Shown here piece by piece: positions 47,408-59,829 of a stretch of 64,000 bases of DNA. The DNA is from Elmis aenea. Taxonomy: Eukaryota > Arthropoda > Insecta > Coleoptera > Elmidae. A program made the translations under genes and the position numbers. Every line of letters begins with the position of its first letter. The first letter of the stretch is position 1. Under the pieces are notes generated by a model. That model saw only the letters and a program-made list of their open reading frames with translations, did no database searches and was not told the DNA's origin. The stretch spans positions 31,669,467 to 31,733,466 of the forward strand of contig OX393584.1 of NCBI GenBank assembly GCA_947652605.1, written 5' to 3'.

Positions 47408-50400
47408 TTTTTTTCTTAGTATAATGCCGTTTGTCTCAACTATTTTGAAATTTAATTTACAAAATTATTCAAAAAATTAAAAATTTTGAATTTTTTTTCG
47501 AAAACGGCTTGTTACATTTTGTTCAAATTTTAGCATGTTATAGAGTTTATTTTTCTAAGTATAATGCCGTTTGTCTCAACTATTTAGAAGTCTAATTTAC
47601 AAAATTATTCAAAAAATCAAAAAATTAAAAATTTAGAAATTTTTTTTCGAAAACGGCTTGTTACATTTTGTTCAAATTTTAGCATGTTATAGAGTTTATT
47701 TTTCTAAGTATAATGCCGTTTGTCTCAACTAATTAGAAGTCTAATTTACAAAATCATTTAAAAAATCAAAAAATTAAAAATTTTGAAATTTTTTTCGAAA
47801 ACGGCTTGTTACATTTTGTTCAAATTTTAGCATGTTATAGAGTTTATTTTTCTAAGTATAATGCCGTTTGTCTCAACTATTTTCAAATTTAATTTCCAAA
47901 GTTATTCAAAAAATCAAAAAATTAAAAATTTTGAAATTTTTTTCGAAAACGGCTGGTTACATTTTGTTCAAATTTTAGCATGTTATAGAGTTTATTTTTC
48001 TTAGTATAATGCCGTTTATCTCAACTATTTAGAAGTCTAATTTACAAAATCATTTAAAAAATCAAAAAATTAAAAATTTTGAAATTTTTTTCGAAAACGG
48101 CTTGTTACATTTTGTTCAAATTTTAGCATGTTATAGAGTTTATTTTTCTTAGTATAATGCCGTTTGTCTCAACTATTTTCAAATTTAATTTCCAAAGTTA
48201 TTCAAAAAATCAAAAAATTAAAAATTTTGAAATTTTTTTCGAAAACGGCTGGTTACATTTTGTTCAAATTTTAGCATGTTATAGAGTTTATTTTTCTTAG
48301 TATAATGCCGTTTATCTCAACTATTTAGAAGTCTAATTTACAAAATAATCCAAAAAATTAAAAATTTTGAATTTGTTTTTTGAAAACTGTTAGTTACATT
48401 TTGTTCAAATTTTAGCATGTTATAGAGTTTATTTTTCTAAGTATAATGCCGTTTGTCTCAACTAATTAGAAGTCTAATTTACAAAATTATTTAAAAAATC
48501 AAAAAATTAAAATTTTTTTTCGAAAACGGCTTGTTACATTTTGTTCAAATTTTAGCATGTTATAGAGTTTATTTTTCTAAGTATAATGCCGTTTGTCTCA
48601 ACTATTTAGAAGTCTAATTTACAAAATTATTCAAAAAATCAAAAAATGAAAAATTTAGAAATTTTTTTTCGAAAACGGCTCGTTACATTTTGTTCAAATT
48701 TTAGCATGTTATAGAGTTTATTTTTCTAAGTATAATGCCGTTTGTCTCAACTAATTAGAAGTCTAATTTACAAAATTATTTAAAAAATCAAAAAATTAAA
48801 AATTTTGAAATTTTTTTCGAAAACGGCTTGTTACATTTAGTTCAAATTTTAGCATGTTATAGAGTTTATTTTTCTAAGTATAATGCCGTTTGTCTCAACT
48901 ATTTTCAAATTTAATTTCCAAAGTTATTCAAAAAATCAAAAAATTAAAAATTTTGAAATTTTTTTCGAAAACGGCTGGTTACATTTTGTTCAAATTTTAG
49001 CATGTTATAGAGTTTATTTTTCTTAGTATAATGCCGTTTATCTCAACTATTTAGAAGTCTAATTTACAAAATCATTTAAAAAATCAAAAAATTAAAAATT
49101 TTGAAATTTTTTTCGAAAACGGCTTGTTACATTTTGTTCAAATTTTAGCATGTTATAGAGTTTATTTTTCTTAGTATAATGCCGTTTGTCTCAACTATTT
49201 TCAAATTTAATTTCCAAAGTTATTCAAAAAATCAAAAAATTAAAAATTTTGAAATTTTTTTCGAAAACGGCTGGTTACATTTTGTTCAAATTTTAGCATG
49301 TTATAGAGTTTATTTTTCTTAGTATAATGCCGTTTATCTCAACTATTTAGAAGTCTAATTTACAAAATAATCCAAAAAATTAAAAATTTTGAATTTGTTT
49401 TTTGAAAACTGTTAGTTACATTTTGTTCAAATTTTAGCATGTTATAGAGTTTATTTTTCTAAGTATAATGCCGTTTGTCTCAACTAATTAGAAGTCTAAT
49501 TTACAAAATTATTTAAAAAATCAAAAAATTAAAATTTTTTTTCGAAAACGGCTTGTTACATTTTGTTCAAATTTTAGCATGTTATAGAGTTTATTTTTCT
49601 AAGTATAATGCCGTTTGTCTCAACTATTTAGAAGTCTAATTTACAAAATTATTCAAAAAATCAAAAAATGAAAAATTTAGAAATTTTTTTTCGAAAACGG
49701 CTCGTTACATTTTGTTCAAATTTTAGCATGTTATAGAGTTTATTTTTCTAAGTATAATGCCGTTTGTCTCAACTAATTAGAAGTCTAATTTACAAAATTA
49801 TTTAAAAAATCAAAAAATTAAAAATTTTGAAATTTTTTTCGAAAACGGCTTGTTACATTTAGTTCAAATTTTAGCATGTTATAGAGTTTATTTTTCTAAG
49901 TATAATGCTGTTTGTCTCAACTATTTTCAAATTTAATTTCCAAAGTTATTCAAAAAATAAAAAATAAAAAATTTTGAAATTTTTTTCGAAAACGGCTGGT
50001 TACATTTTGTTCAAATTTTAGCATGTTATAGAGTTTATTTTTCTTAGTATAATGCCGTTTATCTCAACTATTTAGAAGTCTAATTTACAAAATAATCCAA
50101 AAAATTAAAAATTTTGAATTTGTTTTTTGAAAACGGCTCGTTACATTTTGTTCAAATTTTAGCATGTTATAGAGTTTATTTTTCTAAGTATATTGCCGTT
50201 TGTCTCAACTAATTAGAAGTCTAATTTACAAAATTATTTAAAAAATCAAAAAATTAAAATTTTTTTTCGAAAAGGGCTTGTTACATTTTGTTCAAATTTT
50301 AGCATGTTATAGAGTTTATTTTTCTAAGTATAATGCCGTTTGTCTCAACTATTTAGAATTCTAATTTACAAAATTATTCAAAAAATCAAAAAATCAAAAA

Positions 50401-50546
50401 ATGATAAATTTAGACATTTTTTTTCGAAAACGGCTCGTTACATTTTGTTCAAATTTTAGCATGTTATAGAGTTTATTTTTCTAAGTATAATGCCGTTTGT
50501 CTTAACTATTTTGAAATTTAATTTCCAAAGTTGTTCAAAAAATTAA
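47408..50546 (+). repeat. Family B block 5 (3.1 kb)
   Basis: About 21 monomers. It includes a seven-monomer higher-order unit of exactly 1022 bp (copies starting 47559 and 48581, a partial one at 49603), marked by the degenerate TTTTTTGAAAACTGTTAG monomer at about 48379 and 49401. Confidence 0.95.
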
Positions 50547-52283
50547 AAATCGTATTTAGGGGCTAATAATCCTTAATTTGCTCATAACTAACGTGTATAA
50601 GAAGTTTGAAGCCAGTTGCTGTAGTTTAAAGAAAATCGATTTTTTTTTCGAAAAAAGTGCAAAGACTATATAGCCTTTGTACTTTTCCCATTTTTCACGA
50701 AAAATTAAAAATCGTATTTAGGGGCTAATAATCCTTAATTTGCTCATAACCAATGTGTATAAGAAGTTTGAAGCCATTTGTTGTAGTTTCAAGAAAATCG
50801 ATTTTTTTGTCGAAAAAAGTGCAAAGACTATAGCCTTTGTACTTTTTCCATTTTTCACGAAAAATTAAAAATCGTATTTAGGGGCTAATAATCCTTAAGT
50901 TGGTCATAACTAACGTGTATAAGAAGTTTGAAGCCAGTTGCTGTAGTTTAAAGAAAATCGATTTTTTTTTCGAAAAAAGTGCAAAGACTATATAGCCTTT
51001 GTACTTTTCCCATTTTTCACGAAAAATTAAAAATCGTATTTAGGGGCTAATAATCCTTAATTCGCTCATAACTAATGTGTATAAGAAGTTTAAAGCCATT
51101 TGCTGTAGTTTTAAGAAAATCGATTTTTTTGTCGAAAAAAGTGCAAAGACTATAGCCTTTGTACTTTTTCCATTTTTCACGAAAAATTAAAAATCGTATT
51201 TAGGGGCTAATAATCCTTAAGTTGGTCATAACTAACGTGTATAAGAAGTTTGAAGCCATTTGCTGTAGTTTTAAGAAAATCGATTTTTTTGTCGAAAAAA
51301 GTGCAAAGACTATAAGCCTTTGTACTTTTCCCATTTTTCACGAAAAATTAAAAATCGTATTTAGGGGCTAATAATCCTTAATTCGCTCATAACTAATGTG
51401 TATAAGAAGTTTGAAGCCATTTGCTGTAGTTTTAAGAAAATCGATTTTTTTGTCGAAAAAAGTGCAAAGACTATAATAGCCTTTGTATTTTTCCCATTTT
51501 ACACGAAAAATTAAAAATCGTATTTAGGGGCTAATAATCCTTAATTCGCTCATAACTAATGTGTATAAGAAGTTTGAAGCCAATTGCTGTAGTTTTAAGA
51601 AAATCGATTTTTTTGTCGAAAAAAGTGCAAAGACTATAGCCTCTGTACTTTTCCCATTTTTCACGAAAAATTAAAAATCGTATTTAGCGGCTAATAATCC
51701 TTAATTCGCTCATAACTAATGTGTATAAGAAGTTTGAAGCCATTTGCTGTAGTTTTAAGAAAATCGATTTTTTTGTCGAAAAAAGTGCAAAGACTATAGC
51801 CTTTGTACTTTTTCCATTTTTCACGAAAAATTAAAAATCGTATTTAGGGGCTAATAATCCTTAAGTTGGTCATAACTAACGTGTATAAGAAGTTTGAAGC
51901 CATTTGCTGTAGTTTTAAGAAAATCGATTTTTTTGTCGAAAAAAGTGCAAAGACTTATAAGCCTTTGTACTTTTCCCATTTTTCACGAAAAATTAAAAAT
52001 CTTATTTAGGGGCTAATAATCCTTAATTTGGTCATAACTAACGTGTATAAGAAGTTTGAAGCCATTTGTTGTAGTTTTAAGAAAATCGATTATTTTGTCG
52101 AAAAAAGTGCAAAGACTATACTTTGTACTTTTCCCATTTTTCACGAAAAATTAAAAATCGTATTTAGGGGCTAATAATCATTAACTTGCTCATAACTAAC
52201 GTGTATAAGAAGTTGGAAGCCATTTGCTATAGTTTTAAGAAAATCGATTTTTTTGTCGAAAAAAGTGCAAAGAGTATATAGCC
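50547..52283 (+). repeat. Family A stretch 6
   Basis: About 11 monomers. It carries private markers TTTAGCGGCT (51685) and CTCATAACCAATGTG (50742) shared with other stretches on the right side. Confidence 0.94.
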
Positions 52284-53666
52284 TTTTTTTCTTAGTATAA
52301 TGCCGTTTGTCTCAACTATTTTGAAATTTAATTTACAAAATTATTCAAAAAATTAAAAATTTTGAATTTTTTTTCGAAAACGGCTTGTTACATTTTGTTC
52401 AAATTTTAGCATGTTATAGAGTTTATTTTTCTAAGTATAATGCCGTTTGTCTCAACTATTTAGAAGTCTAATTTACAAAATTATTCAAAAAATCAAAAAA
52501 TTAAAAATTTAGAAATTTTTTTTCGAAAACGGCTTGTTACATTTTGTTCAAATTTTAGCATGTTATAGAGTTTATTTTTCTAAGTATAATGCCGTTTGTC
52601 TCAACTAATTAGAAGTCTAATTTACAAAATCATTTAAAAAATTAAAAATTTTGAAATTTTTTTCGAAAACGGCTTGTTACATTTTGTTCAAATTTTAGCA
52701 TGTTATAGAGTTTATTTTTCTAAGTATAATGCCGTTTGTCTCAACTATTTTCAAATTTAATTTCCAAAGTTATTCAAAAAATCAAAAAATTAAAAATTTT
52801 GAAATTTTTTTCGAAAACGGCTGGTTACATTTTGTTCAAATTTTAGCATGTTATAGAGTTTATTTTTCTTAGTATAATGCCGTTTATCTCAACTATTTAG
52901 AAGTCTAATTTACAAAATCATTTAAAAAATCAAAAAATTAAAAATTTTGAAATTTTTTTCGAAAACGGCTTGTTACATTTTGTTCAAATTTTAGCATGTT
53001 ATAGAGTTTATTTTTCTAAGTATAATGCCGTTTGTCTCAACTATTTTCAAATTTAATTTCCAAAGTTATTCAAAAAATCAAAAAATTAAAAATTTTGAAA
53101 TTTTTTTCGAAAACGGCTGGTTACATTTTGTTCAAATTTTAGCATGTTATAGAGTTTATTTTTCTTAGTATAATGCCGTTTATCTCAACTATTTAGAAGT
53201 CTAATTTACAAAATAATCCAAAAAATTAAAAATTTTGAATTTGTTTTTTGAAAACGGCTCGTTACATTTTGTTCAAATTTTAGCATGTTATAGAGTTTAT
53301 TTTTCTAAGTATATTGCCGTTTGTCTCAACTAATTAGAAGTCTAATTTACAAAATTATTTAAAAAATCAAAAAATTAAAATTTTTTTTCGAAAAGGGCTT
53401 GTTACATTTTGTTCAAATTTTAGCATGTTATAGAGTTTATTTTTCTAAGTATAATGCCGTTTGTCTCAACTATTTAGAATTCTAATTTACAAAATTATTC
53501 AAAAAATCAAAAAATCAAAAAATGATAAATTTAGACATTTTTTTTCGAAAACGGCTCGTTACATTTTGTTCAAATTTTAGCATGTTATAGAGTTTATTTT
53601 TCTAAGTATAATGCCGTTTGTCTTAACTATTTTGAAATTTAATTTCCAAAGTTGTTCAAAAAATTA
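52284..53666 (+). repeat. Family B block 6 (contracted, 1.4 kb)
   Basis: Starts and ends exactly like blocks 5 and 7 but is about 1.76 kb shorter, roughly twelve monomers, so it lost the 1022-bp tandem units. Confidence 0.94.
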
Positions 53667-56600
53667 AAAATCGTATTTAGGGGCTAATAATCCTTAATTT
53701 GCTCATAACTAACGTGTATAAGAAGTTTGAAGCCAGTTGCTGTAGTTTAAAGAAAATCGATTTTTTTTTCGAAAAAAGTGCAAAGACTATATAGCCTTTG
53801 TACTTTTCCCATTTTTCACGAAAAATTAAAAATCGTATTTAGGGGCTAATAATCCTTAATTTGCTCATAACCAATGTGTATAAGAAGTTTGAAGCCATTT
53901 GTTGTAGTTTCAAGAAAATCGATTTTTTTGTCGAAAAAAAGTGCAAAGACTATAGCCTTTGTACTTTTCCCATTTTTCACGAAAAATTAAAAATCGTATT
54001 TAGGGGCTAATAATCCTTAATTTGGTCATAACTAACGTGTATAAGAAGTTTGAAGCCATTTGCTGTAGTTTAAAGAAAATCGATTTTTTTGTCGAAAAAA
54101 GTGCAAAGACTATAAATAGCCTTTGTACTTTTCCCATTTTTCACGAAAAATTAAAAATCGTATTTAGGGGCTAATAATCCTTAATTTGCTCATAACTAAC
54201 GTGTATAAGAAGTTTGAAGCCAGTTGCTGTAGTTTAAAGAAAATCGATTTTTTTTTCGAAAAAAGTGCAAAGACTATAAATAGCCTTTGTACTTTTCCCA
54301 TTTTTCACGAAAAATTAAAAATGGTATTTAGGGGCTAATAATCCTTAATTCGCTCATAACTAATGTGTATAAGAAGTTTGAAGCCATTTGCTATAGTTTT
54401 AAGAAAATCGATTTTTTTGTCGAAAAAAAGTGCAAAGACTATAGCCTTTGTACTTTTCCCATTTTTCACGAAAAATTAAAAATCGTATTTAGGGGCTAAT
54501 AATCCTTAATTTGGTCATAACTAACGTGTATAAGAAGTTTGAAGCCATTTGCTGTAGTTTTAAGAAAATCGATTTTTTTGTCGAAAAAAGTGCAAAGACT
54601 ATAAGCCTTTGTACTTTTCCCATTTTTCACGAAAAATTAAAAATCGTATTTAGGGGCTAATAATCCTTAATTTGGTCATAACTAACGTGTATAAGAAGTT
54701 TGAAGCCATTTGTTGTAGTTTTAAGAAAATCGATTATTTTGTCGAAAAAAGTGCAAAGACTATAGCCTTTGTACTTTTCCCATTTTTCACGAAAAATTAA
54801 AAATCGTATTTAGGGGCTAATAATCCTTAATTTGCTCATAACTAACGTGTATAAGAAGTTTGAAGCCAGTTGCTGTAGTTTAAAGAAAATCGATTTTTTT
54901 TTCGAAAAAAGTGCAAAGACTATAGCCTTTGTACTTTTCCCATTTTTCACGAAAAATTAAAAATCGTATTTAGGGGCTAATAATCCTTAATTTGGTCATA
55001 ACTAACGTGTATAAGAAGTTTGAAGCCATTTGTTGTAGTTTTAAGAAAATCGATTATTTTGTCGAAAAAAGTGCAAAGACTATAGCCTTTGTACTTTTCC
55101 CATTTTTCACGAAAAATTAAAAATCGTATTTAGGGGCTAATAATCCTTAATTTGCTCATAACTAACGTGTATAAGAAGTTTGAAGCCAGTTGCTGTAGTT
55201 TAAAGAAAATCGATTTTTTTTTCGAAAAAAGTGCAAAGACTATAGCCTTTGTACTTTTCCCATTTTTCACGAAAAATTAAAAATCGTATTTAGGGGCTAA
55301 TAATCCTTAATTTGCTCATAACTAATGTGTATAAGAAGTTTAAAGCCAGTTGCTGTAGTTTAAAGAAAATCGATTTTTTTTTCAAAAAAAGTGCAGACTA
55401 TAGCCTTTGTTCTTTTCCCATTTTTCACGAAAAATTAAAAATGGTATTTAGGGGCTAATAATCCTTAATTCGCTCATAACTAATGTGTATAAGAAGTTTG
55501 AAGCCATTTGCTATAGTTTTAAGAAAATCGATTTTTTTGTCGAAAAAAAGTGCAAAGACTATAGCCTTTGTACTTTTCCCATTTTTCACGAAAAATTAAA
55601 AATCGTATTTAGGGGCTAATAATCCTTAACTTGCTCATAACTAACGTGTATAAGAAGTTTGAAGCCATTTGCTATAGTTTTAAGAAAATCGATTTTTTTG
55701 TCGAAAAAAGTGCAAAGACTATAAGCCTCTGTACTTTTCCCATTTTTCACGAAAAATTAAAAATCGTATTTAGGGGCTAATAATCCTTAATTCGCTCATA
55801 ACTAATGTGTATAAGAAGTTTGAAGCCATTTGCTGTAGTTTTAAGAAAATCGATTTTTTTGTCGAAAAAAGTGCAAAGACTATAGCCTTTGTACTTTTTC
55901 CATTTTTCACGAAAAATTAAAAATCGTATTTAGGGGCTAATAATCCTTAAGTTGGTCATAACTAACGTGTATAAGAAGTTTGAAGCCATTTGCTGTAGTT
56001 TTAAGAAAATCGATTTTTTTGTCGAAAAAAGTGCAAAGACTATAAGCCTTTGTACTTTTCCCATTTTTCACGAAAAATTAAAAATCGTATTTAGGGGCTA
56101 ATAATCCTTAATTCGCTCATAACTAATGTGTATAAGAAGTTTGAAGCCATTTGCTGTAGTTTTAAGAAAATCGATTTTTTTGTCGAAAAAAGTGCAAAGA
56201 CTATAGCCTTTGTACTTTTTCCATTTTTCACGAAAAATTAAAAATCGTATTTAGGGGCTAATAATCCTTAAGTTGGTCATAACTAACGTGTATAAGAAGT
56301 TTGAAGCCATTTGCTGTAGTTTTAAGAAAATCGATTTTTTTGTCGAAAAAAGTGCAAAGACTATAAGCCTTTGTACTTTTCCCATTTTTCACGAAAAATT
56401 AAAAATCTTATTTAGGGGCTAATAATCCTTAATTTGGTCATAACTAACGTGTATAAGAAGTTTGAAGCCATTTGTTGTAGTTTTAAGAAAATCGATTATT
56501 TTGTCGAAAAAAGTGCAAAGACTATAGCCTTTGTACTTTTCCCATTTTTCACGAAAAATTAAAAATCGTATTTAGGGGCTAATAATCATTAACTTGCTCA

Positions 56601-56691
56601 TAACTAACGTGTATAAGAAGTTGGAAGCCATTTGCTATAGTTTTAAGAAAATCGATTTTTTTGTCGAAAAAAGTGCAAAGAGTATATAGCC
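53667..56691 (+). repeat. Family A stretch 7
   Basis: About 19 monomers, matching stretch 8 from about 59.83 kb at an initial offset of 6163 bp. Confidence 0.94.
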
Positions 56692-59600
56692 TTTTTTTCT
56701 TAGTATAATGCCGTTTGTCTCAACTATTTTGAAATTTAATTTACAAAATTATTCAAAAAATTAAAAATTTTGAATTTTTTTTCGAAAACGGCTTGTTACA
56801 TTTTGTTCAAATTTTAGCATGTTATAGAGTTTATTTTTCTAAGTATAATGCCGTTTGTCTCAACTATTTAGAAGTCTAATTTACAAAATTATTCAAAAAA
56901 TCAAAAAATGAAAAATTTAGAAATTTTTTTTCGAAAACGGCTTGTTACATTTTGTTCAAATTTTAGCATGTTATAGAGTTTATTTTTCTAAGTATAATGC
57001 CGTTTGTCTCAACTAATTAGAAGTCTAATTTACAAAATCATTTAAAAAATCAAAAAATTAAAAATTTTGAAATTTTTTTCGAAAACGGCTTGTTACATTT
57101 TGTTCAAATTTTAGCATGTTATAGAGTTTATTTTTCTAATTATAATGCCGTTTGTCTCAACTATTTTCAAATTTAATTTCCAAAGTTATTCAAAAAATCA
57201 AAAAATTAAAAATTTTGAAATTTTTTTCGAAAACGGCTGGTTACATTTTGTTCAAATTTTAGCATGTTATAGAGTTTATTTTTCTTAGTATAATGCCGTT
57301 TATCTCAACTATTTAGAAGTCTAATTTACAAAATCATTTAAAAAATCAAAAAATTAAAAATTTTGAAATTTTTTTCGAAAACGGCTTGTTACATTTTGTT
57401 CATATTTTAGCATGTTATAGAGTTTATTTTTCTAAGTATAATGCCGTTTGTCTCAACTATTTTCAAATTTAATTTCCAAAGTTATTCAAAAAATCAAAAA
57501 ATTAAAAATTTTGAAATTTTTTTCGAAAACGGCTGGTTACATTTTGTTCAAATTTTAGCATGTTATAGAGTTTATTTTTCTTAGTATAATGCCGTTTATC
57601 TCAACTATTTAGAAGTCTAATTTACAAAATAATCCAAAAAATTAAAAATTTTGAATTTGTTTTTTGAAAACTGTTAGTTACATTTTGTTCAAATTTTAGC
57701 ATGTTATAGAGTTTATTTTTCTAAGTATAATGCCGTTTGTCTCAACTAATTAGAAGTCTAATTTACAAAATTATTTAAAAAATCAAAAAATTAAAATTTT
57801 TTTTCGAAAACGGCTTGTTACATTTTGTTCAAATTTTAGCATGTTATAGAGTTTATTTTTCTAAGTATAATGCCGTTTGTCTCAACTATTTAGAAGTCTA
57901 ATTTACAAAATTATTCAAAAAATCAAAAAATGAAAAATTTAGAAATTTTTTTTCGAAAACGGCTTGTTACATTTTGTTCAAATTTTAGCATGTTATAGAG
58001 TTTATTTTTCTAAGTATAATGCCGTTTGTCTCAACTAATTAGAAGTCTAATTTACAAAATCATTTAAAAAATCAAAAAATTAAAAATTTTGAAATTTTTT
58101 TCGAAAACGGCTTGTTACATTTTGTTCAAATTTTAGCATGTTATAGAGTTTATTTTTCTAAGTATAATGCCGTTTGTCTCAACTATTTTCAAATTTAATT
58201 TCCAAAGTTATTCAAAAAATCAAAAAATTAAAAATTTTGAAATTTTTTTCGAAAACGGCTGGTTACATTTTGTTCAAATTTTAGCATGTTATAGAGTTTA
58301 TTTTTCTTAGTATAATGCCGTTTATCTCAACTATTTAGAAGTCTAATTTACAAAATCATTTAAAAAATCAAAAAATTAAAAATTTTGAAATTTTTTTCGA
58401 AAACGGCTTGTTACATTTTGTTCAAATTTTAGCATGTTATAGAGTTTATTTTTCTAAGTATAATGCCGTTTGTCTCAACTATTTTCAAATTTAATTTCCA
58501 AAGTTATTCAAAAAATCAAAAAATTAAAAATTTTGAAATTTTTTTCGAAAACGGCTGGTTACATTTTGTTCAAATTTTAGCATGTTATAGAGTTTATTTT
58601 TCTTAGTATAATGCCGTTTATCTCAACTATTTAGAAGTCTAATTTACAAAATAATCCAAAAAATTAAAAATTTTGAATTTGTTTTTTGAAAACTGTTAGT
58701 TACATTTTGTTCAAATTTTAGCATGTTATAGAGTTTATTTTTCTAAGTATAATGCCGTTTGTCTCAACTAATTAGAAGTCTAATTTACAAAATTATTTAA
58801 AAAATCAAAAAATTAAAATTTTTTTTCGAAAACGGCTTGTTACATTTTGTTCAAATTTTAGCATGTTATAGAGTTTATTTTTCTAAGTATAATGCCGTTT
58901 GTCTCAACTATTTAGAAGTCTAATTTACAAAATTATTCAAAAAATCAAAAAATGAAAAATTTAGAAATTTTTTTTCGAAAACGGCTCGTTACATTTTGTT
59001 CAAATTTTAGCATGTTATAGAGTTTATTTTTCTAAGTATAATGCCGTTTGTCTCAACTAATTAGAAGTCTAATTTACAAAATTATTTAAAAAATCAAAAA
59101 ATTAAAAATTTTGAAATTTTTTTCGAAAACGGCTTGTTACATTTAGTTCAAATTTTAGCATGTTATAGAGTTTATTTTTCTAAGTATAATGCTGTTTGTC
59201 TCAACTATTTTCAAATTTAATTTCCAAAGTTATTCAAAAAATAAAAAATAAAAAATTTTGAAATTTTTTTCGAAAACGGCTGGTTACATTTTGTTCAAAT
59301 TTTAGCATGTTATAGAGTTTATTTTTCTTAGTATAATGCCGTTTATCTCAACTATTTAGAAGTCTAATTTACAAAATAATCCAAAAAATTAAAAATTTTG
59401 AATTTGTTTTTTGAAAACGGCTCGTTACATTTTGTTCAAATTTTAGCATGTTATAGAGTTTATTTTTCTAAGTATATTGCCGTTTGTCTCAACTAATTAG
59501 AAGTCTAATTTACAAAATTATTTAAAAAATCAAAAAATTAAAATTTTTTTTCGAAAAGGGCTTGTTACATTTTGTTCAAATTTTAGCATGTTATAGAGTT

Positions 59601-59829
59601 TATTTTTCTAAGTATAATGCCGTTTGTCTCAACTATTTAGAATTCTAATTTACAAAATTATTCAAAAAATCAAAAAATCAAAAAATGATAAATTTAGACA
59701 TTTTTTTTCGAAAACGGCTTGTTACATTTTGTTCAAATTTTAGCATGTTATAGAGTTTATTTTTCTAAGTATAATGCCGTTTGTCTTAACTATTTTGAAA
59801 TTTAATTTCCAAAGTTGTTCAAAAAATTA
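56692..59829 (+). repeat. Family B block 7 (copy of block 5)
   Basis: Same length and same monomer order as block 5: start and end markers are both displaced by 9284 bp. It also contains the 1022-bp seven-monomer unit (56843, 57865, 58887). Confidence 0.95.
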
